A stretch of 64,000 nucleotides of DNA from an uncultured Bacteroidia bacterium (GCA_943789165.1 CALSTB010000003.1:124001-188000); one strand, 5' to 3'; positions 9,455-18,713 are shown, counted from the stretch's first letter. Numbers and translations: made by a program. Notes: generated by a model not told the origin, from the sequence alone.

Positions 9455-10846
9455 TTACGAGTGAATTGCGCGGTTATCAGTTGCCGCTAATGCAGCTTCT
9501 TTTGTTACCTCAGAAGTAGTTGGGTGTGCATGACATGTTCTCGCGATGTCTTCCGCACTCGCTCTGAACTCCATGGCAACGGCTACTTCAGCAATCATAT
9601 CTGCGGCACGTGCACCTATCATATGAGCACCTAATACCTCATCCGTTTCTGCGTCTGCTAATATTTTTACGAAGCCGTCCAAATCCATTCCGGCAACCGC
9701 TCGACCGTTTGCTCTGAAAGGAAACTGCCCAGCTTTGTATTCGATTCCAGCTGCCTTTAATTCTTCTTCTGTTTTACCAACAGAGGCCACCTCTGGCCAT
9801 GTGTACACAACGCCTGGAATAAGGTTATAATTGATGTGCGGTTTTTGTCCAGCCAATTGCTCAGCCACCAAAACACCTTCTTCTTCCGCTTTATGCGCAA
9901 GCATAGCGCCTTTCACAACGTCACCTATTGCATAAATATTTGGGATGTTGGTTTGCAAATGCTCGTTCACTTCTACGCGGCCTCTTTCATCCATAACAAC
10001 TCCTGCCTTATCAAGCGCAAGTCCATCGGTGTATGGCTTTCTTCCAACCGACACCAAACAGTAATCGCCTTCTAAAACAACTTCGCCTTTTTTACCTTCA
10101 GCTTTAACTGTGACCGTTTTGCCTTTGGTTGTTACCGACTTTACTTTATGCTCTAAATGAAACTTCATTTTTTGCTTCTTCATCACTCTCGCGAGTTCTT
10201 TTCCGAGCCCCGCATCCATGGTAGGGATAATACTCGGTGCGTATTCAACAACTGAAACATCTGAACCCAATCTGTTATACACTGAGCCAAGCTCTAAGCC
10301 TATGACTCCACCTCCAATAACGATTAAATGTTTAGGTATTTCTGGTAAACTTAATGCCTCTGTTGATGAAATCACACGTTTCTTATCAATCTCCATACCT
10401 GGTAGCGACAAAGGTTTGCTGCCGGTTGCGATGATGATATTAGTTCCTTCAATGACTTCTTCCTTTTCTCCTGAAATTTTCACCTTGTTGGCAGATTCAA
10501 AACTTCCGTGACCTGTGTATACATCAATTTTGTTTTTCTTCATCAAGAAATCAACCCCTTTCGTCATCTGATCCACCACAGATTGCTTTCGAGCGACCAT
10601 TTGCTTGAAATCAATTTTTGGCGTGCCAATTTGTATACCATGAGATTCAAACTTATGAATTGCATCGTGATACTGATGTGAACTGTCTAACATGGCTTTT
10701 GATGGAATACATCCAACATTTAAACAAGTCCCACCTAAAGTATTATACTTTTCAATGATGGCTGTTTTCATTCTTAATTGAGCACATCGAATCGCACAAA
10801 CATACCCGCCTGGGCCTGATCCTATGATAATAACGTCGTATTTCAT
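9455..10846 (-). CDS. lpdA: Dihydrolipoyl dehydrogenase (E3)
   Basis: FAD flavoprotein that reoxidises the dihydrolipoyl groups of 2-oxoacid dehydrogenase complexes and the glycine cleavage system. The 463-residue protein begins with the FAD-binding GSGPGGYVCAIR and carries the redox disulfide GGTCLNVGCIPSK near residues 38-50, an NAD-binding GGGVIGLELGSV near 185, the second FAD motif NIYAIGDV, and the C-terminal active-site CHAHPTTSE. It lies 3 nt after gldH. An E2 gene (odhB) is at 43753, far from it, so the complex is not encoded in one operon here. Confidence 0.97.
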   Translation of the reverse strand: MKYDVIIIGSGPGGYVCAIRCAQLRMKTAIIEKYNTLGGTCLNVGCIPSKAMLDSSHQYHDAIHKFESHGIQIGTPKIDFKQMVARKQSVVDQMTKGVDFLMKKNKIDVYTGHGSFESANKVKISGEKEEVIEGTNIIIATGSKPLSLPGMEIDKKRVISSTEALSLPEIPKHLIVIGGGVIGLELGSVYNRLGSDVSVVEYAPSIIPTMDAGLGKELARVMKKQKMKFHLEHKVKSVTTKGKTVTVKAEGKKGEVVLEGDYCLVSVGRKPYTDGLALDKAGVVMDERGRVEVNEHLQTNIPNIYAIGDVVKGAMLAHKAEEEGVLVAEQLAGQKPHINYNLIPGVVYTWPEVASVGKTEEELKAAGIEYKAGQFPFRANGRAVAGMDLDGFVKILADAETDEVLGAHMIGARAADMIAEVAVAMEFRASAEDIARTCHAHPTTSEVTKEAALAATDNRAIHS

Positions 10847-10849
10847 TTA

Positions 10850-11353
10850 CTAAAATATTTCTTTACCTAAACTTACTTTTATTCCGCGGTCGTGAATACC
10901 GACAACTACATCCTTACGCATGTAAGGAATTACTTTAACCCTGTATTTACCAAATTGTTTGATGGTTAAATCCTTGAACAAAGGCAATTCATAACTATGA
11001 AGATCTCCGAATCCTTTGCCCAACCACTTACCCGTCTTATCTGTTATTTCAAAACTTTTAATTTCTGTCACGTGTTGACCAGTAGGGCCAGTGAGTATAA
11101 CCTTGAAGTAGATATTGCTGTTTGGATATAGAGCATTTACGCGGGTACATAAATATACGTTGTGGTAATGAAGGCTATCGTTGACTTCGAACTGTGCAAA
11201 AAGTGTATCAGTTTCACTCCATTTAGCGTCTTTCAACACCTCTGATTCATTGTAGATTGTAGAATGATCACAGGAGTTAAGAATCACCACTCCGGCTATT
11301 AAGAATAATCCCAACACCGAACGTTTAATCTTGGTATAAATGTGCACCGCCAC
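10850..11353 (-). CDS. gldH: Gliding motility lipoprotein GldH
   Basis: GldH is an outer membrane-associated lipoprotein needed for gliding in flavobacteria. The protein has a signal segment ending in the lipobox LNSC, followed by a single domain of about 140 residues with the family pattern (SETDTLFAQFEV, GPTGQH, LPLFKDLTIKQFGKY, GIHDRGIKV). The open frame reaches a TTG at 11368, but that codon lies inside the -7 promoter element, so I place the start at GTG 11353 (GTG 11347 is also possible). It heads a tight operon with lpdA and the WG protein. Confidence 0.85.
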   Translation of the reverse strand: MAVHIYTKIKRSVLGLFLIAGVVILNSCDHSTIYNESEVLKDAKWSETDTLFAQFEVNDSLHYHNVYLCTRVNALYPNSNIYFKVILTGPTGQHVTEIKSFEITDKTGKWLGKGFGDLHSYELPLFKDLTIKQFGKYRVKVIPYMRKDVVVGIHDRGIKVSLGKEIF

Positions 11354-11365
11354 TTTATTAGTGGG

Positions 11366-11394
11366 CAAAGTTAGGGTATTCTAAATGCTTCAAA
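11366..11394 (-). promoter_or_regulatory. gldH operon promoter
   Basis: On the minus strand: TTTG (11394-11391), 17-nt spacer, TAACTTTG (11373-11366), a full match to the Bacteroidota -33/-7 pattern. The GTG start at 11353 is 12 nt downstream, so the leader is at most a few bases. Confidence 0.65.
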
Positions 11395-11412
11395 TAGTCT
11401 TGATTAAAAAAC

Positions 11413-12246
11413 TTATTTCAATTGCAATCTCTGAGAAACAGCCTGCCCGTTCAACCTTGCAGTCATGAAATAAATCCCATTAGATACAGACAAATCCATG
11501 TGGTCAATGGATGCGTTAGTTTCGTACACTACTTGACCTGCAAAATTTCGCACCACTACATCAGTTAATGCCTCTTTGAATTTAATCTCACCATTGGATG
11601 GATTTGGATAAACAAGGTTACGTTCAACGTAAATGTCTTCTACTGAAAGTGGGTTATAGTTGAACTTAGTTGTGTATGTCGTTTCACAACCTTCAGGAGT
11701 TTTAATTAACAACGAGAAATTATAATCCTTCCCATCTAAAAATGGTTTTGCATCAGCATGCAAAAAGGTTGGGGTAATGTCGTTGCTTTTTAACACTCCG
11801 CCTAAATTCCACTGATAAAAGTTGGATGGATTTGTTGTGGCCTGACTGGCAATAATCACATCCTGCGTATTTCCTTTGTTGTCCACGTCCCACGTAAATG
11901 TGGCATCTGGATTTGGAAAAATTTCTACGAAATCAATAACGCTATCTTTCTCAGAAGGGATGGATTTTGATTGTACCACTAATTTCACTTGGTATCTCTG
12001 TCCCGCCAGTGGATTGTCTAGCGTATATACATGGGTTGGGAATGCGGCTGTTGAAGTGCCACCATCACCAAACGTCCAAGAATAGTTTGCGCCACCAAAT
12101 TTAGTCGGCACTTTACTGGTATTTGTATATACAACTTCATCTCCATCACATGCGTCAACCACACTGAATTTAGCTTGAATTGTATCCTGTGCATAGGTCT
12201 GCAAACAACCTAAAGAGGCTAATAAAATTAAAATTACTTTTTTCAT
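11413..12246 (-). CDS. PKD-domain protein with T9SS type A sorting domain
   Basis: A secreted surface protein of about 277 residues. It has a signal peptide (MKKVILILLASLGCLQTYAQ), a PKD domain near residues 25-110 (YSWTFGDGGTSTAAFPTHVY), a second less clear beta domain, and a C-terminal T9SS type A sorting domain (VYPNPSNGEIKF, GQVV, SNGIYFMTARLNG). Such cargo is exported by T9SS and attached to or released from the cell surface. The frame allows an upstream start ten codons earlier, but the signal peptide and promoter favour the ATG at 12246. The substrate or partner is unknown. Confidence 0.82.
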   Translation of the reverse strand: MKKVILILLASLGCLQTYAQDTIQAKFSVVDACDGDEVVYTNTSKVPTKFGGANYSWTFGDGGTSTAAFPTHVYTLDNPLAGQRYQVKLVVQSKSIPSEKDSVIDFVEIFPNPDATFTWDVDNKGNTQDVIIASQATTNPSNFYQWNLGGVLKSNDITPTFLHADAKPFLDGKDYNFSLLIKTPEGCETTYTTKFNYNPLSVEDIYVERNLVYPNPSNGEIKFKEALTDVVVRNFAGQVVYETNASIDHMDLSVSNGIYFMTARLNGQAVSQRLQLK

Positions 12247-12265
12247 GTCTTTACTTTCAATCCAC

Positions 12266-12273
12266 CAAAAGTA
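12266..12273 (-). promoter_or_regulatory. -7 element (TACTTTTG) of the PKD/T9SS gene
   Basis: TACTTTTG on the minus strand, 19 nt before the ATG at 12246. It fits TAnnTTTG; no well-spaced -33 TTG is visible. Confidence 0.45.
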
Positions 12274-12325
12274 CAAAATTATTCAACAGAAGAATACCCA
12301 GTCGTTCTATGACTGGTATTTGTTC

Positions 12326-12333
12326 TATCTTTG
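12326..12333 (+). promoter_or_regulatory. -7 element (TATCTTTG) of the DUF7009-moaA-moeA operon
   Basis: TATCTTTG ends 9 nt before the ATG at 12343, which predicts a very short leader. It lies back to back with the PKD gene promoter in the same 96-nt spacer. Confidence 0.5.
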
Positions 12334-12342
12334 ATTTTTCAT

Positions 12343-12702
12343 ATGAAGATTCGCATCAAAGGAGATACCATTCGGTTACGCTTAAGTCAGACAGAGGTGT
12401 CAGATATCGGGGTAAATAAAGACGTGGTTGAAACAACTCATTTTGGCAACAGTCAATTGGTTTACCGACTATCAACACAGGCCAATTCAGACGTAATTTC
12501 TGCTTCATTTGCGAATAATGAGATTAACATATCTCTACCAAAAGACCTAGCTAAAAACTGGGCAAATTCAGACACAGTGGGCATAGAAACTGCAACTGAT
12601 GCCATTCCCTATATCTTGATTGAAAAAGATTTTCAATGCTTAACCGTTCGTCAAGGTGAGGACGAATCAGATTTATTTCAAAACCCCAATACAACGTGTT
12701 AA
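12343..12702 (+). CDS. DUF7009-like small protein preceding moaA
   Basis: A 119-residue soluble protein without signal peptide or membrane segment. Its start MKIRIKGDTIRLRLSQTE and the middle ISLPKDLAKNWANSDTVG match, from memory, a Bacteroidota family that recurs next to moaA (DUF7009); its biochemical role is not known to me. The stop at 12700-12702 lies one base before the moaA ATG, so the two genes are almost certainly co-transcribed. That suggests a role linked to molybdenum cofactor synthesis. The ATG at 12343 is preferred over an upstream TTG (12331) because that TTG is inside the -7 element. Confidence 0.7.
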   Translation: MKIRIKGDTIRLRLSQTEVSDIGVNKDVVETTHFGNSQLVYRLSTQANSDVISASFANNEINISLPKDLAKNWANSDTVGIETATDAIPYILIEKDFQCLTVRQGEDESDLFQNPNTTC

Positions 12703-12703
12703 G

Positions 12704-13687
12704 ATGGCTTTGATAGATTCCCATGGTAGACAAATAAATTACGTCCGATTGGCTGTTACGGATCGTTGCAACCTTCGATGTACCTACTGTATGCCTCAGC
12801 ACGGCATCGACTTTGTTCGACGCGATGATTTATTGAGTTATGAAGAAATCATCAGGTTGCTGAAAATTTTCAAAAGCTTAGAGGTTACCAAATTGAGGAT
12901 TACCGGTGGTGAGCCATTGGTGCGGAAAGACCTATTGCCCTTTTTAAAAACGGTGACTGATCAAGGCATAATGCCTGGCTTTCACCTAACAACCAATGCG
13001 ACCTTAACCCTACCTCATATCCAAGAATTGATTGATACTGGTTTACAATCGGTTAACATCAGTTTGGACACATTAGATAAACAACGATTTATTGATATAA
13101 CCAGACGGGATCATTTGGATGATGTGTTGGCCTCCATCAATGCATTTTACCAATTAGATGTACCTATTAAACTGAACATGGTGGTGTCAAAAGGCATGAA
13201 TGAGCAAGACATCATTCCAATGGCAGAGTATGCAAGACATCACAAAATACAAGTCCGTTTTTTGGAAGAAATGCCTTTCAATGGGTTGAATGAGCCGAAA
13301 TCAGACTTCATGACCCACCACGACATAAAAAAAGTGTTGGACACGCATTTACCTGATTTGACCCCCATCCCATTTAAAGAAGGTGAAACAAGTCAAAACT
13401 ATCAAGTATCTGGTTGGAAAGGCGATGTAGGCATTATCGCATCTTATTCCAGAACATTTTGTGGTTCGTGTAATCGACTTCGCGTGACACCAACAGGCCA
13501 GCTTAAAACCTGTTTGTACGGCAAAAATGAATTGAGTCTACGAACGCATTTAAGAAACGGTAGCAGTGACAAAGAAATCGCTCAGAAAATTCAAGAGGCT
13601 GTTCAGAAAAAACCTGTGGATGGGTTTGCAGCTGAGGCAGGTCGTTTTGATACGGTGTTAGAAAGTATGGCTTCAATTGGCGGATAA
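12704..13687 (+). CDS. moaA: GTP 3',8-cyclase MoaA
   Basis: Radical SAM enzyme that converts GTP to 3',8-cyclo-7,8-dihydro-GTP, the first step of molybdenum cofactor synthesis. The 327-residue protein has the SAM-binding cluster motif CNLRCTYC near residue 22, ITGGEPLVRKD, a second cluster with CGSCNRLRVTPTGQLKTC, and the conserved Gly-Gly at the extreme C-terminus. An upstream in-frame start exists at 12656, but homology begins at the ATG 12704, right after the DUF7009-like stop. The stop overlaps the moeA start by one base (TAATG). Confidence 0.96.
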   Translation: MALIDSHGRQINYVRLAVTDRCNLRCTYCMPQHGIDFVRRDDLLSYEEIIRLLKIFKSLEVTKLRITGGEPLVRKDLLPFLKTVTDQGIMPGFHLTTNATLTLPHIQELIDTGLQSVNISLDTLDKQRFIDITRRDHLDDVLASINAFYQLDVPIKLNMVVSKGMNEQDIIPMAEYARHHKIQVRFLEEMPFNGLNEPKSDFMTHHDIKKVLDTHLPDLTPIPFKEGETSQNYQVSGWKGDVGIIASYSRTFCGSCNRLRVTPTGQLKTCLYGKNELSLRTHLRNGSSDKEIAQKIQEAVQKKPVDGFAAEAGRFDTVLESMASIGG

Positions 13688-14868
13688 TGATTTCAGTTGA
13701 ACAAGCAACACATATCATTGACCAACACCTCTTCCATCCTGGCATCGAATCCATTTCACTCGACAAGTCGCTTGGGAGGATATTAGCTGAAAATGTTTCT
13801 GCGGATAGAGATTTCCCACCATTTGATCGCGTTGCGATGGACGGGATTTGCTTTCGATACGAAGATTTCCAAAAGGGTCAAAAACAATTTCCAATTTCAG
13901 GAGTACAAGCTGCTGGGGAATCCCCATTGAACTTGGCACACGGCACGTGTTTAGAAATCATGACAGGTGCTGCTTTATCGAATGGCGCGGATACCGTTAT
14001 CAGGTATGAAGATCTAGACATAAAAGATGGATTAGCGAACATTCAGATTGAAGATGTGCGTTTTGGTCAAAACGTTCACAAACAGGGTAGTGACCGAAAA
14101 AGCGCTACCGTTTTGTTAGAAGCCAATGAACGCATTTCTGCAACAACTATTGGTGTGTTGGCAACTGTTGGCAAAGCACAGGTTCGTGTATTCAAACAAC
14201 CTAAAGTGGCAATCGTGAGCACGGGTGATGAATTGGTCGACGTCGATAAAACGCCTCTTCCTCATCAGATTAGAAAAAGCAATGTGCATAGTTTAATGGC
14301 GCTTTTATCTACTTATGGAATAGAACCGGAACTGGTTCATCTGGCGGATGATAAGGGAGACATCTCTAATCGGATTGCAGACTTACTTGAAAAGAACGAC
14401 GCGATATTAATGAGTGGTGCCGTCAGTAAAGGCAAATTCGATTTCTTACCTGAAGTCTTGAGTGACTTGGGCGTCGTAAAACAGTTTCACAAAGTTGAAC
14501 AACGACCTGGCAAACCTTTTTGGTTTGGCACCAAAGGGAAAACAAGTGTGTTTGCGTTTCCTGGAAATCCAGTTTCGACATTTGTGTGTGCCAAGCGATT
14601 TTTTGAGCCATGGCTCAAAAAATCGTATCACCAGCTACCAGAAAAACAATATGCGGTATTAGGTGAAGACGTATCGTTTAGACCAAATCTCACCTATTTC
14701 CTGCAAGTTCAAGTTAAGAATCTACTAGGCAAGCTCATTGCAGCGCCCGCGGTTGGCAATGGTTCTGGCGACTTAGCAAACTTAACTGTAGCCAATGCGT
14801 TTATGGAACTTCCTAGCACTCAGGTAGATTTTAAAGCTGGTGAAGTTTATCCTATATGGATGTTTTAG
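13687..14868 (+). CDS. moeA: Molybdopterin molybdotransferase MoeA
   Basis: MoeA inserts molybdate into adenylylated molybdopterin. The 393-residue protein shows the family motifs FPPFDRVAMDG near residue 40, MTGAALSNGADTVIRYED near 95, VSTGDELV near 178, a MSGAVSKGKFDFLPEVL segment and FAFPGNPVSTF near 295, followed by the C-terminal beta domain. Translational coupling with moaA is likely from the 1-base overlap. The next gene has its own signal peptide start 43 nt downstream and is probably unrelated to the pathway. Confidence 0.95.
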   Translation: MISVEQATHIIDQHLFHPGIESISLDKSLGRILAENVSADRDFPPFDRVAMDGICFRYEDFQKGQKQFPISGVQAAGESPLNLAHGTCLEIMTGAALSNGADTVIRYEDLDIKDGLANIQIEDVRFGQNVHKQGSDRKSATVLLEANERISATTIGVLATVGKAQVRVFKQPKVAIVSTGDELVDVDKTPLPHQIRKSNVHSLMALLSTYGIEPELVHLADDKGDISNRIADLLEKNDAILMSGAVSKGKFDFLPEVLSDLGVVKQFHKVEQRPGKPFWFGTKGKTSVFAFPGNPVSTFVCAKRFFEPWLKKSYHQLPEKQYAVLGEDVSFRPNLTYFLQVQVKNLLGKLIAAPAVGNGSGDLANLTVANAFMELPSTQVDFKAGEVYPIWMF

Positions 14869-14911
14869 ACAGACCATCATAAATAATTTAAAAAGTCGTT
14901 ATTGTAACACC

Positions 14912-15997
14912 ATGCGACTAATTCTTGCCACGATTATCACTGCTTTTCATTTAGCAGCTTTTGCGCAAATCCAGATTACAGACTCATTGATTGAAACATT
15001 TCTTATTAAGAAAATCGATCACATTAACACGAAACTCTTTAAGGCTGCCATTGAACAACAAGTACCAATTTATGCAAATGATTCATTCAGTAGAACGCTG
15101 ACGAAACCAGAATTACTCAAAAAATTTAGTACTGAAAACGTTTATCAAATAACTGATAGAGACTATCCAGGCGACATAATGGATACAACAATATACGCTC
15201 CCCTCAATCCGAGTAAAGATCTTCTTGGACTTCGACTCAGTTACATTCAAACGGCTAATATTGAAAACGGTCTAATATCATATAAAGTTAAAGGCATTGG
15301 CCCAAGGTATCATTTTGTTGTATCCGGAATTGACCTTGGTTATTCGGCACTATTTTACGTAGAATTCTCAGATTTAAAAGAGGTATTCAATGATGAAGAT
15401 CTTCTTTTACTAAAAGCAATTTTGATCCAAAACAGTCAGTTGGGGGATTTTAGATCATACTACGTAAACGAAGAGTACATAGACACTTTGGACGTAGCAT
15501 ATAACAACGCTGTTTATTCGACACAAGCTAATCAACAAGCTGTGCTACGAGATATTGATTATGAACATAAGACCCCAATTATTTCAGAATACAACCGCCA
15601 TGTAATTTCAGTTATTATGGCACGTATCGCCTCTGATGAAATAGCCAGTCATGAGCCAAGGAATAACTTGTACAGAAATATTAAGTTAAAAAAAGCCTAT
15701 TCAAATCCAGAACGGAATCTCTGTACTGTAATCAAGGCTAATATCGAAATCAATAATGATGATATAACAAATTACGTTGACACGACGATTGTCTGCTCTC
15801 CATGGTTTTTCAAACCATTTAACTATACCGTTTGGCAAAAAGACAATGACTTCATTTTCGACTTCACCTATGAACATGGATCAGGTCAACCCGACGACCA
15901 CATCTTTATATCTTTCAACGGTGTAAAATCGCTTTTCCCTGAGCAAGACGGAATTGTATGGGAAGCCTTTTTGAAGGATTTGTTTTCGCAAGAGTAA
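14912..15997 (+). CDS. Secreted protein of unknown function (tandem paralogue 1)
   Basis: A 361-residue protein starting with a signal peptide (MRLILATIITAFHLAAFAQ); the longer open frame from 14840 runs through the end of moeA and is not used. I recognise no family. It is clearly paralogous to the next gene: both start the mature part with IQITDSL(I/F)E, share an NDSF block, a KGIGP segment, QNSQ(L/F)GDFR near residue 180, and end with SLFPEQDGIVWE and FLKDLF. No lipobox, membrane segment or T9SS domain is visible, so a periplasmic location is likely. See the finding on the near-identical 3' ends. Confidence 0.6.
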   Translation: MRLILATIITAFHLAAFAQIQITDSLIETFLIKKIDHINTKLFKAAIEQQVPIYANDSFSRTLTKPELLKKFSTENVYQITDRDYPGDIMDTTIYAPLNPSKDLLGLRLSYIQTANIENGLISYKVKGIGPRYHFVVSGIDLGYSALFYVEFSDLKEVFNDEDLLLLKAILIQNSQLGDFRSYYVNEEYIDTLDVAYNNAVYSTQANQQAVLRDIDYEHKTPIISEYNRHVISVIMARIASDEIASHEPRNNLYRNIKLKKAYSNPERNLCTVIKANIEINNDDITNYVDTTIVCSPWFFKPFNYTVWQKDNDFIFDFTYEHGSGQPDDHIFISFNGVKSLFPEQDGIVWEAFLKDLFSQE

Positions 15998-16044
15998 TGA
16001 AATGCAATTGGTAGATAATCTTGTAAATTGCAATATTCACTAGC

Positions 16045-17118
16045 ATGAAAAAACTTACAACCATACTCCTTGTCTTTAACTCATTTGTTGCATCCGCTCA
16101 AATTCAAATCACCGATTCCTTATTCGAATCCTTTATTAAAAAGGAAATCGCCAACATCAATTTCAAGCTTTATTATGCTGCTATTGAAGGTAAAGTAACA
16201 GCGTATACAAATGATTCTTTTAAGACAATATACTCAATAAACGAATTGAAAGAACAAGGGTCATATACATTTGTCGCTCAAGTTACTGACCGATATGGAG
16301 ATGCGAAGGATACTATGTATGTTGTTCCGTTCGATCCAGCCAAAAACTTTGTTGGCCTAAGGTTGACATATGAGCAAGACTTGGATTTAAACACCCAATC
16401 TATACGTCACAGGGTTAAGGGTATTGGACCGCTTTACATGAATATGATGGGCAAAGTTCATGTGGGCACCTCCCATATGTTCCTTATTAAAACTACTGAC
16501 GTCAACAACATTCTTAACCAAAATGAACTTAATATATTACAAGCATTTACTGCCCAAAACAGTCAATTTGGTGATTTTAGAACATTGAGTGAACGTTATT
16601 ACAAAGATGGCGACTCAAGTGATCTTGGTCATGAAAATGCCTTTAGAGCGCTAACCTTGAAACAACAAGAGATAGTCGATTGGATTGATTATTCTATTAA
16701 AACACCCTTATTGAGTGCCTATAATACCTCCCTGTTTTCAGTTGTTCTGAGCCATATTGCAAACAAACAAGATACGTTTTTGAAACCGGTCAACACGCTG
16801 TTTAAAGACATAGCCCTTTCCGAGCCCTATATAAACCCAAAGTCCGAACTTAAATCAGAGATTTATGAAGAGAAGAATGATGAATATGGCGATACCAGAT
16901 ATGTCGGCTATGTCATACCTTATGGTTTTGGTGCAAAATATGATTACACAATATCCAAAGATGGTGATGACTTTATACTTGATTTTACAATTCCTTTCGT
17001 TCCGATGACTCAGCCCGACGCTCACATCTTCTTGTCTTTCAACGCTGTAAAATCACTTTTCCCGGAGCAAGACGGAATTGTATGGGAAGTCTTTTTGAAG
17101 GATTTGTTTAGGGAATAG
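16045..17118 (+). CDS. Secreted protein of unknown function (tandem paralogue 2)
   Basis: A 357-residue paralogue of the preceding gene, 47 nt downstream in the same direction. The signal peptide is KLTTILLVFNSFVASAQ. Similarity extends over the whole length at moderate identity but becomes almost complete at the DNA level over the last 75 coding bases. No known domain is recognised and no enzyme motif stands out. Likely a lineage-specific duplicated pair; periplasmic by signal peptide. Confidence 0.6.
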   Translation: MKKLTTILLVFNSFVASAQIQITDSLFESFIKKEIANINFKLYYAAIEGKVTAYTNDSFKTIYSINELKEQGSYTFVAQVTDRYGDAKDTMYVVPFDPAKNFVGLRLTYEQDLDLNTQSIRHRVKGIGPLYMNMMGKVHVGTSHMFLIKTTDVNNILNQNELNILQAFTAQNSQFGDFRTLSERYYKDGDSSDLGHENAFRALTLKQQEIVDWIDYSIKTPLLSAYNTSLFSVVLSHIANKQDTFLKPVNTLFKDIALSEPYINPKSELKSEIYEEKNDEYGDTRYVGYVIPYGFGAKYDYTISKDGDDFILDFTIPFVPMTQPDAHIFLSFNAVKSLFPEQDGIVWEVFLKDLFRE

Positions 17119-17301
17119 CCGTAAGACAAGAAGAATCACTATGACGGGTTTCAACCAAATTCCACACTCTCTATTTTTCACTTTTAGTTTTTAGTTACAA
17201 ATCTCCGTTCCTCATCCTCCTCCTCCCGTTTGTAAAAACTAGGTAGTTTCAACCACTTACCTAGAGCCATCTTTACGTATAGATTCTAAAACAATACAAT
17301 T

Positions 17302-17973
17302 ATGAAAGCTGGATTCAACAAACACCGTTACCGCAATTTCTTCATCGGAATCTCTATTTCTTGTGGACTAATGCTCGCCGCCTTTAGTTATAAAACAGAT
17401 TACAACATTGGCGAAATCGTAGAAGTGACACCCATTGACGATGGTACACAGATTACTGTTATTAGTGTTCAGTTCCAAAAACCTGAACCTATTCAAAAAG
17501 AACAACCTAAAACGCGAAAAATCGAGCCATTTACAATTGACGCGAAAATTAAAATCGTATCCAATGAAATTTTGACTCCAAGTCCAATTACACCGCCTGC
17601 TCCTGTAGCAATTCCTGTTCAAACTCCAGTGATGAGTGGCCCTCCGATCGATGATTTGATTCACGATTGGGTTGATGAAAAACCTGAATTTCCTGGAGGC
17701 GTTGCTGCATTAAATGCTTTCTTACGCAAACACATTTCCTACCCCGAAGATTGCGAAATGCTAGAAAAACAGGGTGAAGTTAAAGTCTTGTTTGTAGTAG
17801 ATGAAAATGGAAGCATTACCGGAATTAAAATACTTAGCAACGAATTACTCCCAAGTGCTGGTCGAGAATCAGAAAGAGTCATCAGCATGATGCCACAATG
17901 GAAACCTGGAGTAAAAAATGGCAGAAACGTTAAAACGTATTTTGTTCAACCCATTCGATTTAAACTTTATTAA
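17302..17973 (+). CDS. Energy transducer TonB C-terminal domain protein
   Basis: A 223-residue inner-membrane protein with a short cytoplasmic start, one membrane segment near residues 10-28 (FFIGISISCGLMLAAF), a Pro/Gln-rich periplasmic linker, and a C-terminal TonB domain from about residue 130 (EKPEFPGGVAALNAFLRKHI, YPEDC, GEVKVLFVVDENGSI, WKPGVKNGRNVKTYFVQPI). TonB couples the proton motive force to outer membrane receptors; Bacteroidota have many such paralogues. It stands alone and is followed by a good terminator. ExbB/ExbD partners are encoded at 32674-35018. Confidence 0.88.
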   Translation: MKAGFNKHRYRNFFIGISISCGLMLAAFSYKTDYNIGEIVEVTPIDDGTQITVISVQFQKPEPIQKEQPKTRKIEPFTIDAKIKIVSNEILTPSPITPPAPVAIPVQTPVMSGPPIDDLIHDWVDEKPEFPGGVAALNAFLRKHISYPEDCEMLEKQGEVKVLFVVDENGSITGIKILSNELLPSAGRESERVISMMPQWKPGVKNGRNVKTYFVQPIRFKLY

Positions 17974-17998
17974 TGTTGATTCATACTATGGAAGGAAT

Positions 17999-18016
17999 GC
18001 CCTTCGGGGCGTTTTT
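17999..18016 (+). terminator. Rho-independent terminator after the TonB gene
   Basis: GCCC-TTCG-GGGC hairpin with a stable UUCG tetraloop, followed by GTTTTTT. It lies 25 nt after the TonB-C stop. Confidence 0.85.
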
Positions 18017-18098
18017 TCCGTTTGTCAATGCATTTTATCCGTTGGTTAACTGAATTACAAAAAACTTTATGACAGACTTATCTTTACACTTGAATTTT

Positions 18099-18713
18099 AT
18101 GGTACACTTTATTTGTAAATATCTAATGGTTATCGGGGTTGTGCTTTTGGGCTTTCAGCACAGCGCCTATGCGGATGAAAACGACAAAGACAAAAAGAAG
18201 GATCGAACGACGGTTACCAAAACCGACACCATAAAAATCAAAGTGAATTTAGACATTCATGCAGACGACACTTTGGTGTTTGACGACTTTGATGAAGACA
18301 AGGATGATAAGGGAGACAATAGCTCAATCGCAGCTTTTGCCTTGCCGATTACATCACGAGTGTGTATCATACCAGCTATCCCCTTTGATCAAACTATGAA
18401 GAGTGTAAAATCAGAATCCACGGACCAAGTTGACTCGGCTGAAACTGCACCAATCGAAAACACCTTCATGACTGAAGTAATAAAAACGTCAATCTACCCA
18501 AACCCAGCCTCAGCAAATGATCAATCGATATTCGTTAACCATAATTTAACAACCTCGGCGACTATTACAGTTTACTCGTTGTCTGGACAAGTCATGAATA
18601 CGATATACACGTCCGAACAGAAGGTTGAAATACCAGGACTTGCCTCCGGCATATACATCGTAAACATTGCAGGAGACAATCAATCAGACTCCCAACGTTT
18701 ATTGGTTCAATAG
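18099..18713 (+). CDS. Small secreted protein with T9SS type A sorting domain
   Basis: About 204 residues. A signal peptide (YLMVIGVVLLGFQHSAYA) is followed by an Asp/Lys-rich low-complexity stretch (DENDKDKKKDR... DDFDEDKDDKGD), a short linker and a C-terminal T9SS type A domain from about residue 130 (SIYPNPASANDQ, YSLSGQVM, ASGIYIVNIAG). There is no obvious functional domain between, so it may be a small surface or matrix protein. An in-frame ATG at 18069 exists; I prefer 18099 because a TATCTTTA promoter-like element sits between the two. Confidence 0.65.
   Translation: MVHFICKYLMVIGVVLLGFQHSAYADENDKDKKKDRTTVTKTDTIKIKVNLDIHADDTLVFDDFDEDKDDKGDNSSIAAFALPITSRVCIIPAIPFDQTMKSVKSESTDQVDSAETAPIENTFMTEVIKTSIYPNPASANDQSIFVNHNLTTSATITVYSLSGQVMNTIYTSEQKVEIPGLASGIYIVNIAGDNQSDSQRLLVQ

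Noticed and set aside
11354-11368. Upstream TTG start for gldH at 11368
   Set aside because: The TTG is part of the TAACTTTG promoter element; GTG 11353 or 11347 downstream fits better.
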